Assembly (NCBI GenBank): GCA_963978545.1
Contig: OZ021722.1
Location: 10,879,401 to 10,943,400 of the forward strand
Source of the DNA: Linyphia triangularis
Lineage: Eukaryota; Arthropoda; Arachnida; Araneae; Linyphiidae
Length of the DNA: 64,000 nucleotides
Reading direction: 5' to 3'
Part shown: positions 12,756 through 25,881 of the stretch, in pieces
How positions within the stretch are numbered: the stretch's first letter is position 1
Layout of the letters: each line of letters starts with the position of its first letter
Position numbers and translations under genes: made by a program
Notes under the pieces: generated by a model
Databases searched by the model: none
Seen by the model: the letters and a program-made list of their open reading frames with translations, nothing else
What the model was told of the DNA's origin: nothing

Positions 12756-15700
12756 TTTGAGATTTGCCTTAGGATTGACAAGGCTAATGTATTTTCAAAG
12801 GGATTTAACGACTTTTTTTCTGCAGTAACTGGGTTTTGAGTAGTAAAATTTCACTTTAATGACGATTTGAAAGTGGAAATCGATTCGGGGGATGATTTCG
12901 GTTACCCTAGTTACAAAAAGATTGTAAAATTTTGTAAATTTAGAAATGTGAAACTTTCCTTACGATTAACATATGGGAAAGCAAAAATGAAATTTTTTGA
13001 AAGTGCCCTTTTTTGGACCAACTTTAGATCCACTTGTTATTTAGTTAGTGTTATAAAATTGGAATTGGAGATTCTCCTACATATTAGCTTCAATTTCTCA
13101 AATGGGAAAAAATTTAGAAAATTTTACTTTTTGGACAATAATTCATTGAAAAGTCCCCCATTTGTTTTAAAGGGGAATTGTATTTTCGAGAAAATGGCTC
13201 AAATGCTTTCAAAGTGTGATTTTAAGTTGGATATATTTTTATAGGCATTCTTGTACCAAATTTGAAATAAAAATCAGTATTATATTATCAAAAATTCCAT
13301 TTTTTAAAAATCATGAAATTTTTCACTTTCGAGGGTATTGAATGGAAAATTTAGTTTTTAAAAAATTGTTTTAAATTGCATTTTCTTTATCAAAAACACT
13401 TTATAAATCAAACTAAGTTCAAAATTTAGCAAACAAATCATTTTTGATAAGATATATGAGAAGTTGAAATTTTGAAACGAAAGCGCTCAGGAACTGTTTT
13501 GAAGCCGTATTTTTACTTTGCATTACTTCGATTTTGTGTGCTAAAGTACCATTTTATAAACAAATTATTTAATTAGAATGAAATCGGGTGATGACTTTTA
13601 TGATCCTAGGCAACCAATTAAGGTTCAATTTTGAAAATTGAGAATTTGAGATTTGCCTTAGGATTGACAAGGCTAATGTATTTTCAATGGGATTTAACGA
13701 CTTTTTTTCTGCAATAACTGGGTTTTGAGTAGTAAAATTTCACTTTAATGACGATTTGAAAGTGGAAATCGATTCGGGGGATGATTTCGGTTACAATAGT
13801 TACAAAAAGATTGTAAAATTTTGAAAATTTAGAAATGTGAAACTTTCCATACGATTAACATGGGGGAAAGCAAAAATGAAATTTTTTGAAAGAGCCCTTT
13901 TTTGGACCAACTTTAGACCCACTTGTTATTTAGTTAGTGTTATAAAATTGGAATTGGTGATTCTCCTACATATTAGCTTAAATTTCTCAAATGGGAAAAA
14001 ATTTAGAAAATTTTACTTTTTGGACAATAATTCATTGAAAAGTCCCCCATGTGTTTTAAAGGGGAATTGTATTTTCGAGAAAATGGCTCAAATGCTTTCA
14101 AAGTGTGATTTTAAGTTGGATATATTTTTTATAGGCATTCTTGTACAAAATTTGAAATAAAAAAACAGTATTCTAAAAATCAAAAATTCTATTTTTTAAA
14201 AATCGTGAAATTTTTCACTTGCCAGGGTATTGAATTTAAAATTTCACTTTTAACAAATTGTTTCAAATTGCATTTTCTTAATCAAAAACACTTAGCTAAA
14301 TTTTGAACTTAGTTTGATTTATAAACAAATCATTTTTGATAAGGTATATGAGAAGTTGAAATTTTGAGACGAAAGCGCTCAGGAACTGTTTTGAAGCCGT
14401 ATTTTTACTTTGCATTACTTCGATTTTGTGTGCTAAAGTACCATTTTATAAACAAATTATTTAATTAGAATGAAATCGGGTGATGACTTTTATGATCCTA
14501 GGCAACCAATTAAGGTTCAATTTTGAAAATTGAGAATTTGAGATTTGCCTTAGGATTGACAAGGCTAATGTATTTTCAAAGGGATTTAACGACATTTTTT
14601 CTGCAGTAACTGGGTTTTGAGTAGTAAAATTTCACTTTAATGACGATTTGAAAGTGGAAATCGATTCGGGTGATGATTTCGGCTACCCTAGTTACAAAAA
14701 GATTGTAAAATTTTGAAAATTCAGAAATGTGAAACTTTCCTTACGATAAACATGGGGGAAAGCAAAAATGAAATTTTTTGAAAGTGCCCTTTTTTGGACC
14801 AACTTTAGACCCACTTGTTATTTAGTTAGTGTTATAAAATTGGAATTGGAGATTCTCCTACATATTAGCTTCAATTTCTCAAATGGGAAAAAATTTAGAA
14901 AATTTTACTTTTTGGACAATAATTCATTGAAAAGTCCCCCATGTGTTTTAAAGGGGAATTGTATTTTCGAGAAAATGGCTCAAATGCTTTCAAAATGTGA
15001 TTTTAAGTTGGATATATTTTTTATAGGCATTCTTGTACAAAATTTGAAATAAAAAAACAGTATTCTAAAAATCAAAAATTCTATTTTTTAAAAATCGTGA
15101 AATTTTTCACTTGCCAGGGTATTGAATTTAAAATTTCATTTTTAACAAATTGTTTCAAATTGCATTTTCTTAATCAAAAACACTTTATAAATTAAACTAA
15201 GTTCAAAATTTGGCAAACAAATTATGTTTGATAAGGTATATGAGAAGTTGAAATTTTGAAACGAAAGTGCTAAGGAACTGTATTTAAGTCGTATTATTAC
15301 TTTGTTTTACTTCGATTTATAGTGCTAAAGTACCATTTTATAAGCAAATTATTCGATCAGAATGAAATCGGGTGATGACTTTTATGATCCTAGACAACAA
15401 ATTAAGGTTCAATTTTGAAAATTGAGAATTTGAGATTTGCCTTAGGATTGACAAGGCTAATGTATTTTCAAAGGGATTTAACGACATTTTTTCTGCAGTA
15501 ACTGGGTTTTGAGTAGTAAAATTTCACTTTAATGACGATTTGAAAGTGGAAATCGATTCGGGTGATGATTTCGGCTACCCTAGTTACAAAAAGATTGTAA
15601 AATTTTGAAAATTCAGAAATGTGAAACTTTCCTTACGATAAACATGGGGGAAAGCAAAAATGAAATTTTTTGAAAGTGCCCTTTTTTGGACCAACTTTAG

Positions 15701-18463
15701 ACCCACTTGTTATTTAGTTAGTGTTATAAAATTGGAATTGGAGATTCTCCTACATATTAGCTTCAATTTCTCAAATGGGAAAAAATTTAGAAAATTTTAC
15801 TTTTTGGACAATAATTCATTGAAAAGTCCCCCATGTGTTTTAAAGGGGAATTGTATTTTCGAGAAAATGGCTCAAATGCTTTCAAAGTGTGATTTTAAGT
15901 TGGATATATTTTTATAGGCATTCTTGTACCAAATTTGAAATAAAAAAACAGTATTCTAAAAATCAAAAATTCTATTTTTTAAAAATCGTGAAATTTTTCA
16001 CTTGCCAGGGTATTGAATTTAAAATTTCATTTTTAACAAATTGTTTCAAATTGCATTTTCTTAATCAAAAACACTTTATAAATCAAACTAAGTTCAAAAT
16101 TTAGCAAACAAATCATTTTTGATAAGGTATATGAGAAGTTGAAATTTTGAAACGAAAGCGCTCAGGAACTGTTTTGAAGCCGTATTTTTACTTTGCATTA
16201 CTTCGATTTTGTGTGCTAAAGTACCATTTTATAAACAAATTATTTGATTAGAATGAAATCGGGTGATGACTTTTATGATCCTAGGCAGCCAATTAAGGTT
16301 CAATTTTGAAAATTGAGAATTTGAGATTTACCTTAGGATCGACAAGGCTAATGTATTTTTCTGCAATAACTGGGTTTTGAGTAGTAAAATTTCACTTTAA
16401 TGACGATTTGAAAGTGGAAATCGATTCGGGGGATGATTTCGGTTACCCTAGTTACAAAAAGATTGTAAAATTTTGTAAATTTAGAAATGTGAAACTTTCC
16501 ATACGATAAACATGGGGGAAAGCAAAAATGAAATTTTTTGAAAGTGCCCTTTTTTGGACCAACTTTAGACCCACTTGTTATTTAGTTAGTGTTATAAAAT
16601 TGGAATTGGAGATTCTCCTACATATTAGCTTCAATTTCTCAAATGGGAAAAAATTTAGAAAATTTTACTTTTTGGACAATAATTCATTGAAAAGTCCCCC
16701 ATGTGTTTTAAAGGGGAATTGTATTTTCGAGAAAATGGCTCAAATGCTTTCAAAGTGTGATTTTAAGTTGGATATATTTTTATAGGCATTCTTGTACCAA
16801 ATTTGAAATAAAAAAACAGTATTCTAAAAATCAAAAATTCTATTTTTTAAAAATCGTGAAATTTTTCACTTGCCAGGGTATTGAATTTAAAATTTCATTT
16901 TTAACAAATTGTTTCAAATTGCATTTTCTTAATCAAAAACACTTTATTAATCAAACTAAGTTCAAAATTTAGCAAACAAATCATTTTTGATAAGGTATAT
17001 GAGAAGTTGAAATTTTGAAACGAAAGCGCTCAGGAACTGTTTTGAAGCCGTATTTTTACTTTGCATTACTTCGATTTTGTGTGCTAAAGTACCATTTTAT
17101 AAACAAATTATTTGATTAGAATGAAATCGGGTGATGACTTTTATGATCCTAGGCAACCAATTAAGGTTCAATTTTGAAAATTGAGAATTTGAGATTTGCC
17201 TTAGGATCGACAAGGCTAATGTATTTTTCTGCAATAACTGCGTTTTGAGTAGTAAAATTTCACTTTAATGACGATTTGAAAGTGGAAATCGATTCGGGTG
17301 ATGATTTCGGTTACCCTAGTTACAAAGAGATTGTAAAATTTTGAAAATTTAGAAATGTGAAACTTTCCATACGATAAACATGGGGGAAAGCAAAAATGAA
17401 ATTTTTTGAAAGTGCCCTTTTTTGGACCAACTTTAGACACACTTGTTATTTAGTTAGTGTTATAAAATTGGAATTTTAGATTCTCCTACATATTAGCTTC
17501 AATTTCGCAAATGGGAAAAAATTTTGAAAATTTTATTTTTTGGACAATAATTCATTGAAAAGTCCCCCATGTGTTTTAAAGGGGAATTGTATTTTCGAGA
17601 AAATGGGTCAAATGCTTTCAAAATGTGATTTTAAGTTGGATATATTTTTTATAGGCATTCTTGTACCAAATTTGAAATAAAAAAACAGTATTCTAAAAAT
17701 CAAAAATTCTATTTTTTAAAAATCGTGAAATTTTTCACTTGCCAGGGTATTGAATTTAAAATTTCATTTTTAACAAATTGTTTCAAATTGCATTTTCTTA
17801 ATCAAAAACACTTTATAAATCAAACTAAGTTTAAAATTTAGCAAACAAATCATTTTTGATAAGGTATATGAGAAGTTGAAATTTTGAAACGAAAGCGCTC
17901 AGGAACTGTTTTGAAGCCGTATTTATACTTTGCATTACTTCGATTTTGTGTGCTAAAGTACCATTTTATAAACAAATTATTTGATTAGAATGAAATCGGG
18001 TGATGACTTTTATGATCCTAGGCAACCAATTAAGGTTCAATTTTGAAAATTGAGAATTTGAGATTTGCCTTAGGATTGACAAGGCTAATGTATTTTCAAT
18101 GGGATTTAACGAATTTTTTTTCTGCAGTAACTGGGTTTTGAGTAGTAAAATTTCACTTTAATGACGATTTGAAAGTGGAAATCGATTCGGGGGATGATTT
18201 CGGTTACAATAGTTACAAAAAGATTGTAAAATTTTGAAAATTTAGAAATGTGAAACTTTCCATACGATTAACATGGGGGAAAGCAAAAATGAAATTTTTT
18301 GAAAGTGCCCTTTTTTGGAACAACTTTCGACCCACTTGTTATTTAGTGACTGTTATTAAATTGGAATTGGAGATTCTCCTACATTTTAGCTTCAATTTCT
18401 CAAATGGGAAAAAATTTAGAAAATTTTACTTTTTGGACAATAATTCATTGAAAATTCCCCCAT

Positions 18464-21400
18464 GTGTTTAAAAGGGGAATTGTATTTTCGAGAAAATGGC
18501 TCAAATGCTTTCAAAATGTGATTTTAAGTTGGATATATATTTTTATAGGCATTCTTGTACCAAATTTGAAATAAAAAAACAGTATTCTAAAAATCAAAAA
18601 TTCTATTTTTTAAAAATCGTGAAATTTTTCACTTGCCAGGGTATTGAATTTAAAATTTCATTTTTAACAAATTGTTTCAAATTGCATTTTCTTAATCAAA
18701 AACACTTTATAAATCAAACTAAGTTCAAAATTTGGCAAATAAATTATGTTTGATAAGGTATATGAGAAGTTGAAATTTTGAAACGAAAGTGCTAAAGAAC
18801 TGTTTTTAAGTCGTATTATTACTTTGTTTTACTTCGATTTATAGTGCTAAAGTACCATTTTATAAGCAAATTATTCGATCAGAATGAAATCGGGTGATGA
18901 CTTTTATGATCCTAGACAACAAATTAAGGTTCAATTTTGAAAATTGAGAATTTGAGATTCGCCTTAGGATCGACAAGGCTAATGTATTTTTCTGCAATAA
19001 CTGCGTTTTGAGTAGTAAAATTTCCTTTAATGACGATTTGAAAGTGGAAATCAATTCGGGTGATGATTTCGGTTACCCTAGTTACAAAAAGATTGTAAAA
19101 TTTTGAAAATTTAGAATTTGAGATTTGCCTTAGGATTGACAAGGCTAATGTATTTTCAAAGGGATTTAACGACTTTTTTTCTGCAGTAACTGGGTTTTGA
19201 GTAGTAAAATTTCACTTTAATGACGATTTGAAAGTGGAAATCGATTCGGGGGATGATTTCGGTTACCCTAGTTACAAAAAGATTGTAAAATTTTGTAAAT
19301 TTAGAAATGTGAAACTTTCCTTACGATTAACATGGGGGAAAGCAAAAATGAAATTTTTTGAAAGTGCCCTTTTTTGGACCAACTTTAGACCCACTTGTTA
19401 TTTAGTTAGTGTTATAAAATTGGAATTGGAGATTCTCCTATATTTTAGCTTCAATTTCTCAAATGGGAAAAAATTTAGAAAGTTTTACTTTTTGGACAAT
19501 AATTCATTGAAAAGTCCCCCATGTGTTTTAAAGGGGAATTGTATTTTCGAGAAAATGGCTCAAATGCTTTCAAAGTGTGATTTTAAGTTGGATATATTTT
19601 TATAGGCATTCTTGTACCAAATTTGAAATAAAAATCAGTATTATATTATCAAAAATTCCATTTTTTAAAAATCGTGAAATTTTTCACTTTCGAAGGTATT
19701 GAATGGAAAATTTAATTTTTAAAAAATTGTTTTAAATTGCATTTTCTTTATCAAAAACACTTTATAAATTAAACTAAGTTCAAAATTTGGCAAACAAATT
19801 ATGTTTGATAAGGTATATGAGAAGTTGAAATTTTGAAACGAAAGTGCTAAGGAACTGTTTTTAAGTCGTATTATTACTTTGTTTTACTTCGATTTATAGT
19901 GCTAAAGTACCATTTTATAAGCAAATTATTTGATTAGAATGAAATCGGGTGATGACTTTTATGATCCTAGGCAAGCAATTAAGGTTCAATTTTGAAAATT
20001 GAGAATTTGTGATTTGCCTTAGGATCGACAAGGCTAATGTATTTTTCTGCAATAACTGCATTTTGAGTAGTAAAATTTCACTTTAATGACGATTTGAAAG
20101 TGGAAATCGATTCGGGTGATGATTTCGGTTACCCTAGTTACAAAAAGATTGTAAAATTTTGTAAATTTAGAAATGTGAAACTTTCCATACAATTAACATG
20201 GGGGAAAGCAAAAATGAAATTTTTTGAAAGTGCCCTTTTTTGGACCAACTTTAGACCCACTTGTTATTTAGTTAGTGTTATAAAATTGGAATTGGAGATT
20301 CTCCTACATATTAGCTTCAATTTTTCAAATGGGAAAAAATTTAGAAAATTTTACTTTTTGGACAATAATTCATTGAAAAGTCCCCCATGTGTTTTAAAGG
20401 GGAATTGTATTTTCGAGAAAATGGGTCAAATGCTTTCAAAATGTGATTTTAAGTTGGATATATTTTTTATAGGCATTCTTGTACCAAATTTGAAATAAAA
20501 AAACAGTATTCTAAAAATCAAAAATTCTATTTTTTAAAAATCGTGAAATTTTTCACTTGCCAGGGTTTTGAATTTAAAATTTAATTTTTAACAAATTGTT
20601 TCAAATTGCATTTTCTTAATCAAAAACACTTTATAAATCAAACTAAGTTCAAAATTTGGCAAATAAATTATGTTTGATAAGGTATATGAGAAGTTGAAAT
20701 TTTGAAACGAAAGCGCTCAGGAACAGTTTTGAAGCCGTATTTTTACTTTGCATTACTTCGATTTTGTGTGCTAAAGTACCATTTTATAAACAAATTATTT
20801 GATTAAAATGAAATCGGGTGATGACTTTTATGATCCTAGGCAAGCAATTAAGGTTCAATTTTGAAAATTGAGAATTTGAGATTTGCCTTAGGATTGAGAA
20901 GGCTAATGTATTTTCAAAGGGATTTTACGACATTTTTTCTGCAGTAACTGGGTTTTGAGTAGTAAAATTTCACTTTAATGACGATTTGAAAGTGGAAATC
21001 GATTCGGGTGATGATTTCGGTTACCCTAGTTACAAAGAGATTGTAAAATTTTGAAAATTTAGAAATGTGAAACTTTCCATACGATAAACATGGGGGAAAG
21101 CAAAAATGAAATTTTTTGAAAGTGCCCTTTTTTGGACCAACTTTAGACCCACTTGTTATTTAGTTAGTGTTATAAAATTGGAATTTCAGATTCTCCTACA
21201 TATTAGCTTCAATTTCGCAAATGGGAAAAAATTTAGAAAATTTTATTTTTTGGACAATAATTCATTGAAAAGTCCCCCATGTGTTTTAAAGGGGAATTGT
21301 ATTTTCGAGAAAATGGGTCAAATGCTTTCAAAATGTGATTTTAAATTGGATATATTTTTTATAGGCATTCTTGTACCAAATTTGAAATAAAAAAACAGTA

Positions 21401-22172
21401 TTCTAAAAATCAAAAATTCTATTTTTTAAAAATCGTGAAATTTTTCACTTGCCAGGGTATTGAATTTAAAATTTCATTTTTAACAAATTGTTTCAAATTG
21501 CATTTTCTTAATCAAAAACACTTTATAAATCAAACTAAGTTTAAAATTTAGCAAACAAATCATTTTTGATAAGGTATATGAGAAGTTGAAATTTTGAAAC
21601 GAAAGCGCTCAGGAACTGTTTTGAAGCCGTATTTATACTTTGCATTACTTCGATTTTGTGTGCTAAAGTACCATTTTATAAACAAATTATTTGATTAGAA
21701 TGAAATCGGGTGAAGACTTTTATGATCCTAGGCAACCAATTAAGGTTCAATTTTGAAAATTGAGAATTTGAGATTTGCCTTAGGATTGACAAGGCTAATG
21801 TATTTTCAATGGGATTTAACGACTTTTTTTCTGCAGTAACTGGGTTTTGAGTAGTAAAATTTCACTTTAATGACGATTTGAAAGTGGAAATCGATTCGGG
21901 GGATGATTTCGGTTACAATAGTTACAAAAAGATTGTAAAATTTTGAAAATTTAGAAATGTGAAACTTTCCATACGATTAACATGGGGGAAAGCAAAAATG
22001 AAATTTTTTGAAAGAGCCCTTTTTTGGACCAACTTTAGACCCACTTGTTATTTAGTTAGTGTTATAAAATTGGAATTGGTGATTCTCCTACATATTAGCT
22101 TCAATTTTTCAAATGGGAACAAATTTAGAAAATTTTACTTTTTGGACAATAATTCATTGAAAAGTCCCCCAT
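18464..22172 (+). repeat. Higher-order repeat, four-monomer unit, copy 1
   Basis: A 3,709-bp block of four monomers (spacings 1,059, 866, 892, 892) repeated directly afterwards. Private variants recur at exactly +3,709: 'tgtgtttaaaagg' (18,464/22,173), 'gagaatttgtgattt' (20,005/23,714), 'ggaacagttttg' (about 20,720/24,430), 'gattttaaattgg' (about 21,346/25,055) and 'gggtgaagac' (21,711/25,420). The sequence upstream of 18,464 does not match the equivalent position upstream of 22,173, which sets the left limit. Confidence 0.88.
18951..19117 (+). repeat. 166-bp internal partial duplication, third instance
   Basis: Same duplicated segment inside the first four-monomer block. Here the unit is 1,059 bp because the ten-base 'attaaaattgccagg'-type insertion of the first two instances is absent. 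A fourth instance lies 3,709 bp downstream. Confidence 0.82.
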
Positions 22173-25100
22173 GTGTTTAAAAGGGGAATTGTATTTTCGA
22201 GAAAATGGCTCAAATGCTTTCAAAATGTGATTTTAAGTTGGATATATATTTTTATAGGCATTCTTGTACCAAATTTGAAATAAAAAAACAGTATTCTAAA
22301 AATCAAAAATTCTATTTTTTAAAAATCGTGAAATTTTTCACTTGCCAGGGTATTGAATTTAAAATTTCATTTTTAACAAATTGTTTCAAATTGCATTTTC
22401 TTAATCAAAAACACTTTATAAATCAAACTAAGTTCAAAATTTGGCAAATAAATTATGTTTGATAAGGTATATGAGAAGTTGAAATTTTGAAACGAAAGTG
22501 CTAAAGAACTGTTTTTAAGTCGTATTATTACTTTGTTTTACTTCGATTTATAGTGCTAAAGTACCATTTTATAAGCAAATTATTCGATCAGAATGAAATC
22601 GGGTGATGACTTTTATGATCCTAGACAACAAATTAAGGTTCAATTTTGAAAATTGAGAATTTGAGATTCGCCTTAGGATCGACAAGGCTAATGTATTTTT
22701 CTGCAATAACTGCGTTTTGAGTAGTAAAATTTCCTTTAATGACGATTTGAAAGTGGAAATCAATTCGGGTGATGATTTCGGTTACCCTAGTTACAAAAAG
22801 ATTGTAAAATTTTGAAAATTTAGAATTTGAGATTTGCCTTAGGATTGACAAGGCTAATGTATTTTCAAAGGGATTTAACGACTTTTTTTCTGCAGTAACT
22901 GGGTTTTGAGTAGTAAAATTTCACTTTAATGACGATTTGAAAGTGGAAATCGATTCGGGGGATGATTTCGGTTACCCTAGTTACAAAAAGATTGTAAAAT
23001 TTTGTAAATTTAGAAATGTGAAACTTTCCTTACGATTAACATGGGGGAAAGCAAAAATGAAATTTTTTGAAAGTGCCCTTTTTTGGACCAACTTTAGACC
23101 CACTTGTTATTTAGTTAGTGTTATAAAATTGGAATTGGAGATTCTCCTATATTTTAGCTTCAATTTCTCAAATGGGAAAAAATTTAGAAAGTTTTACTTT
23201 TTGGACAATAATTCATTGAAAAGTCCCCCATGTGTTTTAAAGGGGAATTGTATTTTCGAGAAAATGGCTCAAATGCTTTCAAAGTGTGATTTTAAGTTGG
23301 ATATATTTTTATAGGCATTCTTGTACCAAATTTGAAATAAAAATCAGTATTATATTATCAAAAATTCCATTTTTTAAAAATCGTGAAATTTTTCACTTTC
23401 GAAGGTATTGAATGGAAAATTTAATTTTTAAAAAATTGTTTTAAATTGCATTTTCTTTATCAAAAACACTTTATAAATTAAACTAAGTTCAAAATTTGGC
23501 AAACAAATTATGTTTGATAAGGTATATGAGAAGTTGAAATTTTGAAACGAAAGTGCTAAGGAACTGTTTTTAAGTCGTATTATTACTTTGTTTTACTTCG
23601 ATTTATAGTGCTAAAGTACCATTTTATAAGCAAATTATTTGATTAGAATGAAATCGGGTGATGACTTTTATGATCCTAGGCAAGCAATTAAGGTTCAATT
23701 TTGAAAATTGAGAATTTGTGATTTGCCTTAGGATCGACAAGGCTAATGTATTTTTCTGCAATAACTGCATTTTGAGTAGTAAAATTTCACTTTAATGACG
23801 ATTTGAAAGTGGAAATCGATTCGGGTGATGATTTCGGTTACCCTAGTTACAAAAAGATTGTAAAATTTTGTAAATTTAGAAATGTGAAACTTTCCATACA
23901 ATTAACATGGGGGAAAGCAAAAATGAAATTTTTTGAAAGTGCCCTTTTTTGGACCAACTTTAGACCCACTTGTTATTTAGTTAGTGTTATAAAATTGGAA
24001 TTGGAGATTCTCCTACATATTAGCTTCAATTTTTCAAATGGGAAAAAATTTAGAAAATTTTACTTTTTGGACAATAATTCATTGAAAAGTCCCCCATGTG
24101 TTTTAAAGGGGAATTGTATTTTCGAGAAAATGGGTCAAATGCTTTCAAAATGTGATTTTAAGTTGGATATATTTTTTATAGGCATTCTTGTACCAAATTT
24201 GAAATAAAAAAACAGTATTCTAAAAATCAAAAATTCTATTTTTTAAAAATCGTGAAATTTTTCACTTGCCAGGGTTTTGAATTTAAAATTTAATTTTTAA
24301 CAAATTGTTTCAAATTGCATTTTCTTAATCAAAAACACTTTATAAATCAAACTAAGTTCAAAATTTGGCAAATAAATTATGTTTGATAAGGTATATGAGA
24401 AGTTGAAATTTTGAAACGAAAGCGCTCAGGAACAGTTTTGAAGCCGTATTTTTACTTTGCATTACTTCGATTTTGTGTGCTAAAGTACCATTTTATAAAC
24501 AAATTATTTGATTAAAATGAAATCGGGTGATGACTTTTATGATCCTAGGCAAGCAATTAAGGTTCAATTTTGAAAATTGAGAATTTGAGATTTGCCTTAG
24601 GATTGAGAAGGCTAATGTATTTTCAAAGGGATTTTACGACATTTTTTCTGCAGTAACTGGGTTTTGAGTAGTAAAATTTCACTTTAATGACGATTTGAAA
24701 GTGGAAATCGATTCGGGTGATGATTTCGGTTACCCTAGTTACAAAGAGATTGTAAAATTTTGAAAATTTAGAAATGTGAAACTTTCCATACGATAAACAT
24801 GGGGGAAAGCAAAAATGAAATTTTTTGAAAGTGCCCTTTTTTGGACCAACTTTAGACCCACTTGTTATTTAGTTAGTGTTATAAAATTGGAATTTCAGAT
24901 TCTCCTACATATTAGCTTCAATTTCGCAAATGGGAAAAAATTTAGAAAATTTTATTTTTTGGACAATAATTCATTGAAAAGTCCCCCATGTGTTTTAAAG
25001 GGGAATTGTATTTTCGAGAAAATGGGTCAAATGCTTTCAAAATGTGATTTTAAATTGGATATATTTTTTATAGGCATTCTTGTACCAAATTTGAAATAAA

Positions 25101-25881
25101 AAAACAGTATTCTAAAAATCAAAAATTCTATTTTTTAAAAATCGTGAAATTTTTCACTTGCCAGGGTATTGAATTTAAAATTTCATTTTTAACAAATTGT
25201 TTCAAATTGCATTTTCTTAATCAAAAACACTTTATAAATCAAACTAAGTTTAAAATTTAGCAAACAAATCATTTTTGATAAGGTATATGAGAAGTTGAAA
25301 TTTTGAAACGAAAGCGCTCAGGAACTGTTTTGAAGCCGTATTTATACTTTGCATTACTTCGATTTTGTGTGCTAAAGTACCATTTTATAAACAAATTATT
25401 TGATTAGAATGAAATCGGGTGAAGACTTTTATGATCCTAGGCAACCAATTAAGGTTCAATTTTGAAAATTGAGAATTTGAGATTTGCCTTAGGATTGACA
25501 AGGCTAATGTATTTTCAATGGGATTTAACGACTTTTTTTCTGCAGTAACTGGGTTTTGAGTAGTAAAATTTCACTTTAATGACGATTTGAAAGTGGAAAT
25601 CGATTCGGGGGATGATTTCGGTTACAATAGTTACAAAAAGATTGTAAAATTTTGAAAATTTAGAAATGTGAAACTTTCCATACGATTAACATGGGGGAAA
25701 GCAAAAATGAAATTTTTTGAAAGAGCCCTTTTTTGGACCAACTTTAGACCCACTTGTTATTTAGTTAGTGTTATAAAATTGGAATTGGTGATTCTCCTAC
25801 ATATTAGCTTCAATTTTTCAAATGGGAACAAATTTAGAAAATTTTACTTTTTGGACAATAATTCATTGAAAAGTCCCCCAT
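22173..25881 (+). repeat. Higher-order repeat, four-monomer unit, copy 2
   Basis: Second tandem copy of the 3,709-bp four-monomer block. Its monomer spacings (1,059, 866, 892, 892) and diagnostic substitutions equal those of the preceding copy. The match ends near 25,880, where this copy reads 'tgtgttttaaagg' and the phase of variants changes, consistent with an unequal-crossover junction. Confidence 0.88.
22660..22826 (+). repeat. 166-bp internal partial duplication, fourth instance
   Basis: Same as the third instance, inside the second four-monomer block, offset exactly 3,709 bp. Confidence 0.82.
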
